From the NCBI GenBank assembly GCA_944472155.2, contig OX235279.1, positions 177,609,868-177,673,867 of the forward strand: a DNA stretch of 64,000 bases, written 5' to 3'. The notes beneath the pieces are model-generated. The model did not search any database and was not told the DNA's origin. It worked only from the letters and a program-made list of their open reading frames with translations. A program made the position numbers and the translations under genes. The stretch comes from Trichobilharzia szidati. Lineage: Eukaryota; Platyhelminthes; Trematoda; Strigeidida; Schistosomatidae. Positions 32,179 through 42,889 of the stretch are shown here, one piece after another; position 1 is the stretch's first letter, and the number at the start of each line of letters is the position of its first letter.

Positions 32179-35100
32179 TTATTTACAAGATTTGCGTACA
32201 CAATCTAAGAATTCTTCACAGTTGATCTCACCGTCTTTATCCTTGTCATTTTCTGCAATCCACTTTCTCAAATCTTCTAGATTTTCGTGAGCCCCGCTAC
32301 TCTGTGTAAATTCTTCCATTTCTTTAATGGAAACTTTTCCTGAATTATCCTTGTCTATTTGTTGAAATACACGTTTCCAGCCTTCAATTCTATGCGGAAT
32401 AGAAATGGGAAACAGCCAAACAGAAAATAGGGAATCAATAAGAAAACAGGTTTTTTCTGTGGAAAAAAAAAACAACAACAACAATGGAGAACAAAGAGAG
32501 AAGAAGATTGTGATTAGCTGTATCAAAGATACTTAAGAAGAAATATCATAATTCGATTAATTTATGACGAAATTCATTAAGTGTATTAGTTCCAAAGGGG
32601 AATGCCGTCTCAGACAGTTAGGTCAACATGTCCATTTAAGGAATGCAAACTAGACAAGTTATATATTGTCCAAAGCAAGTTCACTTTTTAACAGTTTGAA
32701 AAAAAGATTTAGGCATTGGGCATATGATACTCATTATGATAAAGATTTTCTTTGTATTTCCCAATGAATGAAAAAAAAAACTAAACGATATTGTTATTTT
32801 CACAAACATTTTTCTATTTAACGCTGCTGCTAACAGCTTTATCAAAGTAGTATTATTAAACCAGAATTTACAAACTCCACTCAGCTGATATAAAACAGAT
32901 TAATCATTGTTCCTCAGTATGGCGTCATTTTTCCGTTGAGCATCTGTTCGACCACCGAGACGTAAATCCAGTTGAACTGGAAAAGCTTGAAAAATCATCA
33001 GCCATAGATCGTCTACATGCTAGAATAGAATCAGGCCACACAAATGATTTTGACAATTTGAAATAATCCAGAAAAAGCATTTCAGAAATCACAAAGGACA
33101 TCTCACTTCATCAGAAGAACTTCATATCAAATGGAAACCGAATCGTCTAAATAGGACTGATGGACTACAGCACCCACCTACCTCACTGCATGAAATGACA
33201 AAATCAACACAAATGTGATAAGCAATTTCATTACGTAAACACACACTGTTTTTTTAAAAATAATTTTACACACTTATCAAATCCAACAATCTACACCTGA
33301 TTTTGTTATCTTTACCAAATGACCAATTTGACAGCGTAAAAATGCCCTCATGCTGAAGAACGATGATTAAGTTGTTGTATATAAGCTATTAGCATTAAAT
33401 AACGAAACATCAGTAAAAACAACAATATCGTTTTGTTTTTCATTCATTCATTGGGAAATACAAAACACCTTTATTATAATTTAGGCTAGACAATACTGAA
33501 TGGTGCTAATGCTGTCTCACCTAGATGACTAGGTTTGCAAAAATTAAACATCTGTATGCTGAATCATTAGAAGGAGTAGCCACGAAATGGTTATTGTATG
33601 CAATATCGCTGGTGAACAGTCTGACTTAAACTGATTAAAAAAATATACACATATTCCCATACATCTCTTTGTATGTCAAAGAGTGGGCAGACTCCCGTTT
33701 TCCACTCAAAATGACCATTTTGTAACCGTATGTCCTGCCCTATGAAAGCTTAATTCATTGCCCTAATTTGTGTGGAATGTTTTTTTTCTTTTTACAAAAC
33801 TAAAAGTACAGTTGCGAATGTCTGAGATTATCACCCGGTTAGCGGATATGACGGATACACTTAAGAGCGTTTAAATCCAGAAGACCTTGATTTCAGAACT
33901 ACTGAGCCTTTTGACCCTGGCAAACAAAGAAACACAACTCTTGACTTCATTTTTAATACCCTTTGTATATAATTTTAAGCCATTGGTCCAGAGAGGTGAT
34001 TCTGCCTTGAATGATTAAACAACTGGAGTTTAAAGTAGTTCCTGAGTAATATTTTACAGTAAATATAAACGTGAAACAAAAGTAATGGTTTCACCTTGAC
34101 AATAAGCTAGCTGACTTACGCTGTATTACATTTGTCAACTTTCTTCAGATATCCTAAATATTCATCCAAGGAGACTTTTCCATCATCATTAGCGTCAGTT
34201 TCTTTGATAAAATTCTATACAAGAAAATTAATTAATTTCTGTATTATGAAGGTGATTAGTAATTTGCTTACTTACTTACTTGTGAATGTGTACAAATATT
34301 GGTTTTGTAGGGATTTTGTTTGATTCAATGGAGGATTACATCACAAGCAGACATCAGTTAGAGAACCACTGGAAAACCTAGGAGTATTGCACAGCTGTTT
34401 CGTCTTAGTTTGGGACTCTCCATCGCTCCGCACCCACCGATAGGGTTCGTATCCAGGCCCTTCTGGTGGGTGCATACCAGTGAAGAGTCCCAGACTAGGA
34501 CGAAACAGCTGTACAAAGTCCTTGAAATAGCCATAATTATTAGAATAACATTGTATAGCCAATTAAAAATGCATGCATGAATGCAGATAATGAGGCTGCC
34601 TTCTTCATATCCTGGAAATCGGCTATCACGGCATTAGAGCTGAGCTTTTTCTTAAAGCAAAAGGGGAATACTGAAAATGGGTAAATAAACCTGTTCCGAT
34701 GAATACTGGATGTAGTAAGGAACTTGATTTATGAATCTTTACCTTCAACACATTTAAACTGTATCCCACTATAAGCACTTTTTAACCCTCCTTCTGTGCT
34801 GAATATTCATACCAGACGTTTTAAATTATCAGTCTGATCCTCAAGTATTGTTATTTTTTGTAGGGATTTTGTTTGACTGGATGGAGGATTTCATCATGAG
34901 CTGACATCAGTTAGAGAAAACCAATGGAAAACCTATGAGTTCCGGACAATTGAAGAGCCCCGAACTAGGTGGACGAAACATCTGTCCAGTACTGTCGCTC
35001 TGATTGTCCGAAATATACCCTTTTTAGTCAAGATATATTTTATTCAGGTGCGTCGGTCGCACAGTGGTTATGAAGCTCGCCGACCACGCATGTGGTCTGG

Positions 35101-35852
35101 GGTTCGATCCCTAGCCGACGCACTCCTTTACCTCGCTAAACCAGAAATAAAAGCTGGTAAAGAGGAAAGGTTGGGCATGAGGCTAGCAACCCCATCCTGT
35201 AAAAATAAACACTGCTAAAGAAACTTCAAGCTAGAGGCTTGAAGCCCTATGTTCCACTAGGAACGTGAAGGAACAATGAAAAGCTTCATCTTTCGATCAC
35301 AGTGTTCAGCCTCAGTATATAATAAGATAGAATGAATGGAGTAAGGGTACGAATGAACTAACTGCAAATGTACACACATCTCACTGTGGCGGATAATTAT
35401 GGAATATCTGCTAGACAGTATTGAACTCAATATACTACTTACATACAAATAAACGTCCGACATCAGACTGGAAATTCTTTAACTTCATCACCTCTACCTA
35501 CTAAGAATCTTAATCAACATTGGTCCGTTTATTCATACAGAAAGTCAAAACATCTAAATACAGCAAAAATGTATCGTTTCGAAATCCTACTTTGATGCAC
35601 TATTTTACAGAAAAACTTTCCTATTAAATCTAATAAATAGATAAATGCAATGACTCACGCATACAACATTTTCCCGACTTAAAATGTGCATGAATTTTGA
35701 ATATATATACTGTCAGGATCACTTACTTCGGCGAGTTTGGGGTCAACCTTAATCTCTTTAAAGCATTGTTGAACTTCAGCAAGTGATAATGACCCATTTT
35801 TATCCTTGTCTATTTTATTGAAGACTTCAATCCATTTTGCTTCTTGTGTCAT
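32179..35852 (-). CDS. Four-EF-hand calcium-binding protein, 3 coding exons
   Basis: Likely cytosolic calcium sensor or buffer. Exons: 35727-35852 (42 codons from ATG), 34120-34214 (95 bp), 32179-32389 (211 bp with TAA). Donors are GTAAGT at 35721-35726 and 34114-34119; acceptors end GTATAG and GCATAG. Phases 0 and 2 join correctly to 143 residues. Four canonical 12-residue loops: DKDKNGSLSLAE (15-26), DANDDGKVSLDE (49-60), DKDNSGKVSIKE (86-97), DKDKDGEINCEE (122-133). All keep D at 1, G at 6 and E at 12, so all four sites should bind Ca2+. No signal peptide or membrane segment is seen. The size and four-hand layout fit the small EF-hand egg or tegument antigens known in schistosomes (for example the 16-kDa type), but I cannot assign orthology. 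Introns of about 1.5 and 1.7 kb are full of transposon fragments. Confidence 0.88.
32735..33480 (+). mobile_element. Penelope-like 3' fragment between about 100-bp inverted repeats (in intron 2)
   Basis: Arms about 32737-32838 and 33380-33480 are reverse complements; the best part is TTTGTATTTCCCAATGAATG with AACGATATTGTT. Inside, at about 32935-33200, frames give HLFDHRDVNPVELEKLEKSS, DRLHARIESGHTNDFDN and, after a frameshift, SEELHIKWKPNRLNRTDGLQ. HIKW followed by LNR is the usual end of PLE GIY-YIG proteins. It is the second PLE end in this window framed by inverted repeats (see 17818). It lies antisense to the host gene. Confidence 0.65.
34325..34535. mobile_element. H1 SINE inverted pair in intron 1
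   Basis: A minus copy (34325-34463) with B box and hammerhead block is joined near 34464 to the ribozyme and tail part of a plus copy (34466-34530). The plus ribozyme reads ATACCA, GTGAAGA, GTCC...GGAC, GAAAC, CAGCTGTA; the first core base is G, not C. About 34341-34520 is self-complementary. Confidence 0.8.
34872..35003. mobile_element. H1 SINE inverted pair, short, in intron 1
   Basis: A minus 3' part (34872-34948) joins a plus ribozyme part (34950-35003: TTGAAGAG, CCCGAACTAGG, GGACGAAAC, CTGTCCAGTACT). Neither arm has a tRNA head. Confidence 0.75.
35044..35277 (+). mobile_element. H3b SINE: tRNA-like head with RTE tail (in intron 1)
   Basis: Best H3b copy. The head has acceptor-like ends GCGTCGG (35051) and CCGACGC (35115), A region CGCACAGTGGTTATGAAGC and B box GGGGTTCGATCCC. 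The body folds CTTTACC...CCAG against CTGGTAAAG. It ends GCCCTATGTTCCACTAGGAA then CGTGAAGGAACAATG, the RTE 3' end. Confidence 0.85.
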
Positions 35853-35866
35853 ATTTTTAGCTGTTG
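35853..35866 (-). promoter_or_regulatory. Splice acceptor 8 nt before the EF-hand start codon
   Basis: On the gene strand a pyrimidine-rich run CTCTCCTGCCCAACAG ends 8 bases before the ATG. It could be the end of a 5' UTR intron or a spliced-leader trans-splice acceptor, which schistosomes use on many mRNAs. The sequence alone does not decide. Confidence 0.5.
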
Positions 35867-36466
35867 GGCAGGAGAGAAATACAGTGATAGAAAGTGCGAT
35901 AAACTAACTTTTGTTGACTACAGTGAAACTAGATTGACTTTTATAGTGTATTGAATGACCTTAAATCCATTTTAATTCACTAAGTACATTATAATATAAA
36001 ACAGACTTTTATGTAATCAACAATAGGATTGCTGTTAAAGTACTTGTTTCTTTTTACCCTAGGAATAATTATTAATACATATTTTATTATTATTATTATT
36101 AAATAAGTATATTATGTATAACTAAATTAATTACAAAAGCACGAGTAACAGTGAAATATCTTAATAAAAGTACGCATAGAAACAATTAAACTATTATCAA
36201 CTTAAAAAGTAGAAATATTAATTAATTCATCTTGTTTCATTTTATACAAAATGCTTTGTTTTATCACACTTTTCAGCAGAGTGAAAGTTGTTCAACACAA
36301 TGGGTATTGTTCTGATCACGTTCATTGCTAAATGTTAGTTACGATATAATATTCAGTTAAGTGTTGTTATGTAGTAAGGATAATAAGAAAGAAAGAAAAA
36401 AGTGGAATTTCATCTACGATGTGCAAGCAATCATTTGGGGGCTATGTAATGGAGTCTTTAAATTTT
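35867..36466. other. Upstream flank of the EF-hand gene
   Basis: AT-rich, with an ATT run at 36087-36100. It should contain the gene's promoter or first non-coding exon, but I see no distinct element. Confidence 0.4.
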
Positions 36467-36960
36467 TTCATTGGACACTAGTCAGTAACTAGTGTGACGT
36501 GTCTAGTCCTTCCCTTTCCGTGGAGACTGAATTCTATCAGTCAGGTTGTAATGTGGCCAGCATTCTAGGTAGCTCGCCATCACGGTGTACACATTGATTT
36601 GATGATATTAGATAGTTGGAGGCAATCGGCCACGGGAGGCCCAGTCTGACCTAGGCTTCGTGTTAGTTGGCACTCACCAGTCAGTCAGCAAAGCGCATCT
36701 GCAACCTTGAAGGAACACTCATGTCCCTTCTGAGATTCGAACACGCGTCACCCAGTGAGTGCTGCAGTCAGAGATGGTACCACTGAACAATTCGGGCTCG
36801 CGACTGACCTGCTGTAGGACTGTAGTGGGTATTTTCACTGGACACTAGTAGCTAGTGTGACGTGTCTAGTCCTTTGCTTGGTGTAGACTGAATTCTATCA
36901 GTCAGGTTTTGCAATGTGACCACCATTCTAGGTAGCTCGCCATCACAGTACACATTGAGA
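36467..36960 (-). repeat. 366-bp tandem repeat containing an H2 SINE
   Basis: The segment 36467-36597 recurs at 36833-36959, offset 366 bp. Shared blocks are GGACACTAGT, CTAGTGTGACGTGTCTAGTC, GACTGAATTCTATCAGTCAG and TCTAGGTAGCTCGCCATCAC. Between them is a minus H2 copy (36598-36832). Its ribozyme block has an 8-base expansion in the core: CTGA, CTGACTGG, TGA. The same flank-plus-SINE order appears at 52920, so the true repeat unit includes both parts. Confidence 0.8.
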
Positions 36961-37753
36961 TAGGTATGTTTGCATATTCATTCAGAATGTTGGACATAAG
37001 TATGTGTGATTTTCAAAATTCATAATGGACAGAATCTGTGATTTTTTCTCAGGAACTTCAATTTAGAGAAGAATCACTGATGAAAACTACTGACAGCGTT
37101 TTACTTTTAGGTTAACGCTCTTCAGGGCGTTACTTCTTGACGTCTTAATAATAAGTCGGGAAAAATCAATTCCAGTAAGCTGGATGTACCATTTAATTAC
37201 AACATACTGCAACCGGTTCCCTTTATTAGTTTGAAGAGAGAAAGAACGAACATGTTTGCAGGATAAAGGGAGTTCGTTTTATTTCATGGATTCTCATCAA
37301 CTGCGTACATCCTAAGCAAAATCAAATTATAGGTTTCAAGAAAGTTGTGAAACATACTTTTTCATAATTACTTGCAGTTATAGGTAGAAGGCATAAAGAA
37401 CATAATCCCAGAATTTGATGTAGGTAGACAGATTATTCGGTGTCAAAAAACAACTAATTATATATAGTGGAATTAGATAAGAAGGGTAGGAGTTCAGATT
37501 TCTATTGGAAAACACAGATTATTTAGAGGCATATTACAGGGTCAGGGTCAGAGAAGAGAGTGAATTTACACATCTTGTGGTGGAGAGTTTAAGAGGGTGG
37601 GGGTGAATAGTGAAGTAACATTTTTAACTTAAACAGACAAAGGATTAAGTAGATATAGAAACTTGAAGGTCAAAATTGAGTAGAATGTTACGTAACAAGA
37701 CAAACACAGGCATACTGACAGAAAGGCAAAACAAAAATAAAATAGAGTTAGGG
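36961..37753. other. No recognised gene
   Basis: AT- and purine-rich; nothing supported. It lies 3' of the PLE ORF at 37754 and may hold its untranslated region. Confidence 0.4.
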
Positions 37754-38690
37754 TTACCAGGGTAGTGAAAGATTAATCACACTATCTTTCTGTATACAGA
37801 GGTCTGGTCGAAATCTCTTGATAGCAATGGCTTCTGCGAAGCGAAGTAGCCATGGGGATCTTTGTGTATTGATTATTTTGAAGGCTTGGCTAATTTCTAC
37901 TGTGTGTCCTGTGTCCATTAAATGTCTGGCGATTGCACTCGATAACACTTTTCTTCCTTTTGTACGGAGACTCTTAGGAATGTGCTCAGAAAATCTAGTA
38001 GATGCTGTTCTCTCAGTCCTTCCCATGTACTTGCTTCCGCAAGTGCACGTGAATTGGTAAATACAGTTAGAGGTGACGTGAGTAGGGTACTCATCTACTT
38101 TTGACTGGGTTAACGAGCACACAGTGTTGTGAAATAGGATCAGTCTGGCGGCTGGAAGCGTTCTTTTTAATGCACCTGTGATTCTTTTTTGTGTTCTTGT
38201 GGATACGTCTTCCCCTTTGTACGCTAGGCAGATGAAAACTGGTTTCTTTTCATCGGTGTCAGGTTTCCGTTTGTGTGCTTCTTCATTTCTATACCTTAAT
38301 ATGAACTTTCGAGGATATCCATTCTCGATAAGGTTCTTTTCGATGATCGCAAGTTCCTCTTCAATCTTGTCTTCTGAACATATTTCTTTGGCTCTGCTGA
38401 AGTGCGTTTTTACTAGACATCGTTTGTAACGGTTGGGCAAAAGCTGTGATAATGTAAGTATTGACCAGTCCAAGTTTCTTTCCTGCAGACAGATTTTTGA
38501 ATCGTCCCATCGTTTCTTCAATTTATGTTGACATCTAGGAAATGGAACTGGTTGTTTTTTTCGTAGTCAATTGTGAATGCAACGTTGGGATGGGCCGCAT
38601 TGAGTTTCTCAAACATTGTGGACGCGTGTTCTATATCACTGCAGACCACAAACGTTTCATCGACATATTGGTTGAATGCCAATGTGGTTA
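37754..38690 (-). mobile_element. Penelope-like element with long intact GIY-YIG frame
   Basis: Up to 255 codons are open from 38521 to 37754. In order: RYKRCLVKTHFSRAKEICSE, IENGYPRKFILRY, then the nuclease NCIYQFTCTCGSKYMGRTER with STRFSEHIPKSL (residues about 146-180), SSAIARHLMDTGHTVEISQA, LRFAEAIAIKRFRPDLCIQK. Upstream, 38522-38690, the RT end reads NQYVDETFVVCSD then HFLDVNI; the second catalytic Asp of YVDD is Glu. A frame change separates RT and nuclease parts. The GIY motif is CIYQF...SKYMGR, so the nuclease looks structurally complete while RT is dead. Confidence 0.9.
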
Positions 38691-38694
38691 TCTA

Positions 38695-38815
38695 GTAACC
38701 CAGCATTCTATGGTTTCTTTCCTTGTAGAGTCATGGCTCTATCAAAATAAAATTTACCCATAATGGAATTACACTCTACCACAGTGCCCAAGTTTTATTC
38801 TTATATCAATGATAC
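38695..38815 (-). mobile_element. Partial copy of the foldback/MITE-like repeat
   Basis: On the minus strand it has the same head as 23841: ATTGATATAAGAATAAAACT, GGGCACTGTGGTAGAG, TTCCATTATGGGTAAA, TTTTATTTTGATAGAGCC. The right half is not present; it abuts the 5' cut end of the PLE. Confidence 0.7.
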
Positions 38816-40154
38816 TTCACTTATGTCTCAGTATGAGAAAGAGCTGCTCCTTGATGCACTAGGATTTTCATTTAGCTCACTTTTTACTGTCGGTTTTTGA
38901 AAACCTTGTAGTATTTATTTACTTTTTTACTCTTCCTTCTTCGTTTAGCAATTTAATGAACGTCAGATCAGGACATAGTTATCACTGAATATTTGAATTC
39001 TCTATGCAATGTTTTTATAACATTCCTTTTAGCGTTCCGGTTAACTTTCAAGCACCATTTTATTCTGACCTTGACCTATTTTCATAAACCTGCCCCGAAA
39101 AATAAGTATTTATTCCACTGTGTCACTTTCTATAGGTGACCGCAGATGTAAATATATATATATATATAAACTTGCTGGTTAATCTATAAATTTTGTTCTT
39201 GAACAATTCTGACATGACCTCATGAAATTCCGGCCTCGTATGAGATAATTAAGTAAAATGTTTTAGTAATAATTAATTTATGGCCTACATTTCACCCTTG
39301 AGAGTAAACTAGAAAGGAGATAAAAGGGAAGTGAAGAGGTTGCTCACCACATGATAAAAGAAGTAAGTGTGAAGTAAGATAATTATACACAAACTTGTCT
39401 ACTAACAGGGATAGGTGAGTGTGTGACTGACCCCCTGTTGATAGTCCCTACATTGATATCAAATGCAGAAATTTTGAAGAGGCAAAAGGGGAATAAATAA
39501 TAAAGGTGGAGATGGGATATAATAAGCAATAACACGCAGGCATGGAAGCTTGATTAAAATTAAAAATTATGACAGTATCATTCAGTATGTGAAACTAAAT
39601 AAGAAAAAGGGTGTTGCGGAGGGACTAGCAGAGTGTAATCAAACAGACAAAGCTTAAAAACACTAAGCACCTCAAAACCCTGGATGCTTTTTGTACGCTT
39701 TTCAACTATCTCGTAACTGATATTCATGATTGATATATTCCTATACTTGTCGGAGAATTTCTGTACCTGTCCATTACCATAAACGCACATTTGTGTTCTT
39801 ATTGGAAGCCTATCACTAGAGTAAACATTTTGTCTTTGACAGAAGGTGTTCCCTACCAGCGTTTATGCCACTTTTCTCACAATTGTTGAAAACCAAACAT
39901 AAGTCATTCCACTCAGCCTTCTGTTGAATGGATCTCTTGTATTTACCATTTTATTTACGTCGTATGGTTGTGTCGAGAGAGTTAAACGTATCCTTGTTTA
40001 CCATCCAGTTGATAAGCTGTTTGCGCATCAGTGAAGAGTATGTTATTACATACCAGCGAGGCATATAAAGTGAGCAGTTGTTTCTTCAGTCTAACCTCTT
40101 AGTTCTTCTGTTTAAAAGCCTTCATAAAGTTAATAAAAGATGTACTGAAGTGTC
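38816..40154. other. No recognised gene
   Basis: AT-rich, with a TA run at 39153-39167. No supported gene or repeat. Confidence 0.45.
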
Positions 40155-40680
40155 TGTTATTATTATTATTGTTCCCTTGGGTTCCTGGTGGAAAATAGGG
40201 CTTCAACTACACGTCTCCACTTGCTTCTGTCTTCTGCTGTACTTTTCACCTGCATCCATGTTAATCCATACTGTTTCAATTCCTCTTCACACGATCTCCT
40301 CCATGTCACCCTTGCACCGACGAACCACTCGCCGCTTCCTCTTCGGGTTCCAATCGACTGATGGCCTGACGAGCGATGTCACCCAATGGCCTCCTCAGCG
40401 AGTGTCCAATCCATCTCCACTTTCTCCTGCATATTTGGTTGGTTTGGCGATTGGTTCTTGTTTTGTTTGTTCCCATACTTTCTTGTTGGTGATTCTTTCC
40501 GGCCATCTGATCTTGAGTATAGAGCGAAGACAGTTGTTGATAAAGGTCTGCAACAGGCTGTTGGAAATATTCTTTGTGACCCGCCGCCAAGTTTCTGATC
40601 CGTATAGAAGAACTGACTGACTTGACGTTTGTATTGAAAATCCGAATCACTTTGTTGTTGATGTTGAGTGACGCACACGA
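40155..40680 (-). mobile_element. RTE LINE subfamily 2, 3' fragment
   Basis: Tail of ATT repeats at 40158-40171, then GTTCCCTTGGGTTCCTGGTG. Minus-strand blocks: NINNKVIRIFNTNVKSVSSS, RIRNLAAGHKEYFQQPVADL, QLSSLYTQDQMAGK, ICRRKWRWIGHSLRRPLGD (40306-40695). Closest to 13275-14295. Confidence 0.9.
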
Positions 40681-41024
40681 AGTGTCTGTTAACACTCGTT
40701 TATTGTAATTACAATCACAGATGTCTTCTGTGAATAGAATACACCTAGTTTACAGAATCACTGTGCACTGACGAATGGTAGTCAAATCTTAACCTAATCT
40801 TCGTATACTTCAAAAAAGCCTTAGGTAGCGTTAACCGCTTCAACACTACGGGGTGCCCCGAACCTTTTTCACCCCCATTCAACAACTGTATGATAATGCT
40901 ACAGGTCAACTGATCCACAGCTGAAAATTTGGGGAGATCTTTGATGGGAACATAGGAGTAAAATAAGGCTTCCTGTTATTACCGTTGATAATCCTAATTG
41001 TGGTGGATCACTGGATCTCTCAGC
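40681..41024. other. No recognised gene
   Basis: Nothing supported between two RTE copies. Confidence 0.4.
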
Positions 41025-41880
41025 AGACAGTCAGTGGACACGTGAGAGGACACGGGTACACTGGGCCGACAAGAAGACCCTAGAAGATCTGGACGTCGAA
41101 GACCTATATGCAAAATCCGACAAGATGGTGGAAGAAGAAGCGAAGACAAGACTTTAAGTGAGCATACAGAAAATCGAGGTGATAAAGATAATCAGCAAGC
41201 AAGCAACAACAAAAACAAGTGCCGATCACTATCAACATGGAAGAAATATGAAAGTGGTCACTTTCTTCATTTATCTAGGAAGCATCATTTCAACTGCAAG
41301 TGAGACGGATGACGATTTCATATCAGGGTGGGAAAGGCAAAGACACCTTCATCATTCTGAAATCGGCTTGGAAATCTAATGTATTCAGAATAAGGAACAA
41401 TTTCTGGATTTTCAAAACCAAAGTTAAATGACTCACTGCATCTGTATGGGTCATAAACTTGGCGTGTCACGAAGAAAATTCCAAACAGGACACTGAAAAC
41501 TTCTATCAGCATCTACCTTTGCTCTATATTGAAGATTAGAAGGCCAGGAAGAATTAGCAACAAGAAAGTCTGGAAATGAAGCAATCAAGAACCTGTCACT
41601 CAACGAATATGCCGAAGAAATTGGAGATGGATCACAGACACGCTAAAGAGACCGATGGGTGACCACCACTTGCCAGCCCTTCAAGTGGAGTCTGAACAGA
41701 AAATGATGAGTTGGATGTTCGAAAGTGACGTGCAGGAAATCATGCTAGAGGGAGATGAGAATTTATGGCTGTTATGAATCCAGCCAAAGAGGACTGAATG
41801 GAACAGGACAAAGTGAAGATATGCTGTTCAAACTCTGTCTTCCACTTAGAGCTCAAGTGAACAATAACAATAAACAATCC
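41025..41880 (+). mobile_element. RTE LINE, old decayed copy
   Basis: Order matches RTE from the DD box (LEDLDVEDLYAKSDKMVEEE, 41080-41135) through QKIEVIKII, SADHYQHGRNMKVVTFFIYL and GSIISTASETDDD (41158-41310) to a C-terminal RRNWRWITDTLKRPMGDHH-like block near 41610-41665. Many frameshifts make it one of the oldest copies. No expanded ACCT tract is present. Confidence 0.8.
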
Positions 41881-42006
41881 CCACGTCTTTAAATTCTAAT
41901 GTTAACAGATGAGGAGATCAGGTTTATAATACTAGTAAAACTTTAATGACAAGAAATCCCTGAAAACATGGAAGTGTTCTCAATGTTGACTTTAAGAAAA
42001 GAATTG

Positions 42007-42438
42007 TTTTCTATAGTTTGGTTTGTAATGGTTAGTTATGTTTTTACGAGTTGATCACGAACTGATATCAGTTAGAGAACCATTGAAAACCAGTACTGGA
42101 GTACTGTGTAGCTGTTTCATCCTAGCTTGGGAATCATCGGCAGCACGCCCCCAATGGGATTCGAACCCTGGACCTTCCGGTTACAAGGCAAGCTATCTAG
42201 TATACCATTCAGCCACTGAGACCCGATTCAATGGCTCATGAATTCTAACTTCTACCAATTCATCATTTAGCGCGGCCCGAACCATTGTCATTGGTGGAAC
42301 ATCCATCCACACACGTGACATCTAATTGGACCTCACTGGTCACGACTTCTCACTAGAACTGACTCCAGGAAACTCCATCCTGGAGCAAGTCACTAGCGAG
42401 CATCAGATTAATTTTCTATAGTCTGGTTTGCAAGGGTT
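42007..42438 (-). mobile_element. H1 hammerhead SINE within long direct repeats
   Basis: The minus H1 copy at 42040-42260 has B box and tRNA-like head at 42150-42225, and ribozyme block 42092-42150 with core CCGATGA. Imperfect direct repeats TTTTCTATAGTTTGGTTTGT (42007) and TTTTCTATAGTCTGGTTTGC (42412) flank it and about 150 further bases. The repeats are too long and too far out to be a simple duplication of the SINE alone. Confidence 0.75.
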
Positions 42439-42454
42439 GCTCATAACGTCATTT

Positions 42455-42680
42455 TTTATTCCTTTACGTTCCCAGTAGGACATAGGGCTTCAAGCTAGAG
42501 GCCTGAATTTTCAATAGCAGTGGTGACTATTTCTACGGGATGAGGCTGCTAGACTTATGCCCAACCTTCCCTCTTTACCAGTCTTATAACTGGCTAAGTG
42601 CGGCGTAAAGAAGTGCGTCGGCTGAGGATCGAACTCTGGACCAAATGCGTGGTTGGTGAGTATTCTACCAATGACGCACC
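42455..42680 (-). mobile_element. H3b SINE: tRNA-like head with RTE tail
   Basis: The plus strand starts with the reversed tail TTCCTTTACGTTCCCAGTAG and GGGCTTCAAGCTAGAGGC, then the body, and ends with the reversed head (GGATCGAACTC, TGACGCACC) at 42675. Confidence 0.85.
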
Positions 42681-42889
42681 AGCTTGTCTTTAGGATACCC
42701 TAATTAGTATTTAATCAGTCTTCAGTCTGTCATTTATTTAGTGTCGTGTACAACCAAAGCAAGTTTGGCTGTAACTCAGCCTAGTGAAGAAAATATGTCA
42801 GAATATTATTCATTCTAGACCACAAATCAGTGAGTTATCCAGAGGAAACATGAGCATAAGTAGTTTTCTCAAATCTCATCCGGATTTTA

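Noticed and set aside
33350..33415. CTGAAGAACGATG...AACGAAACATCAG in the PLE arm as a hammerhead
   Set aside because: The span between core and GAAA is long and does not pair convincingly; no cleavage triplet with closing stem seen.
35044..35120. Functional tRNA gene
   Set aside because: The acceptor-like ends and B box are good, but the anticodon arm does not fold normally, no copy is fully regular, and identical heads occur in many SINEs.
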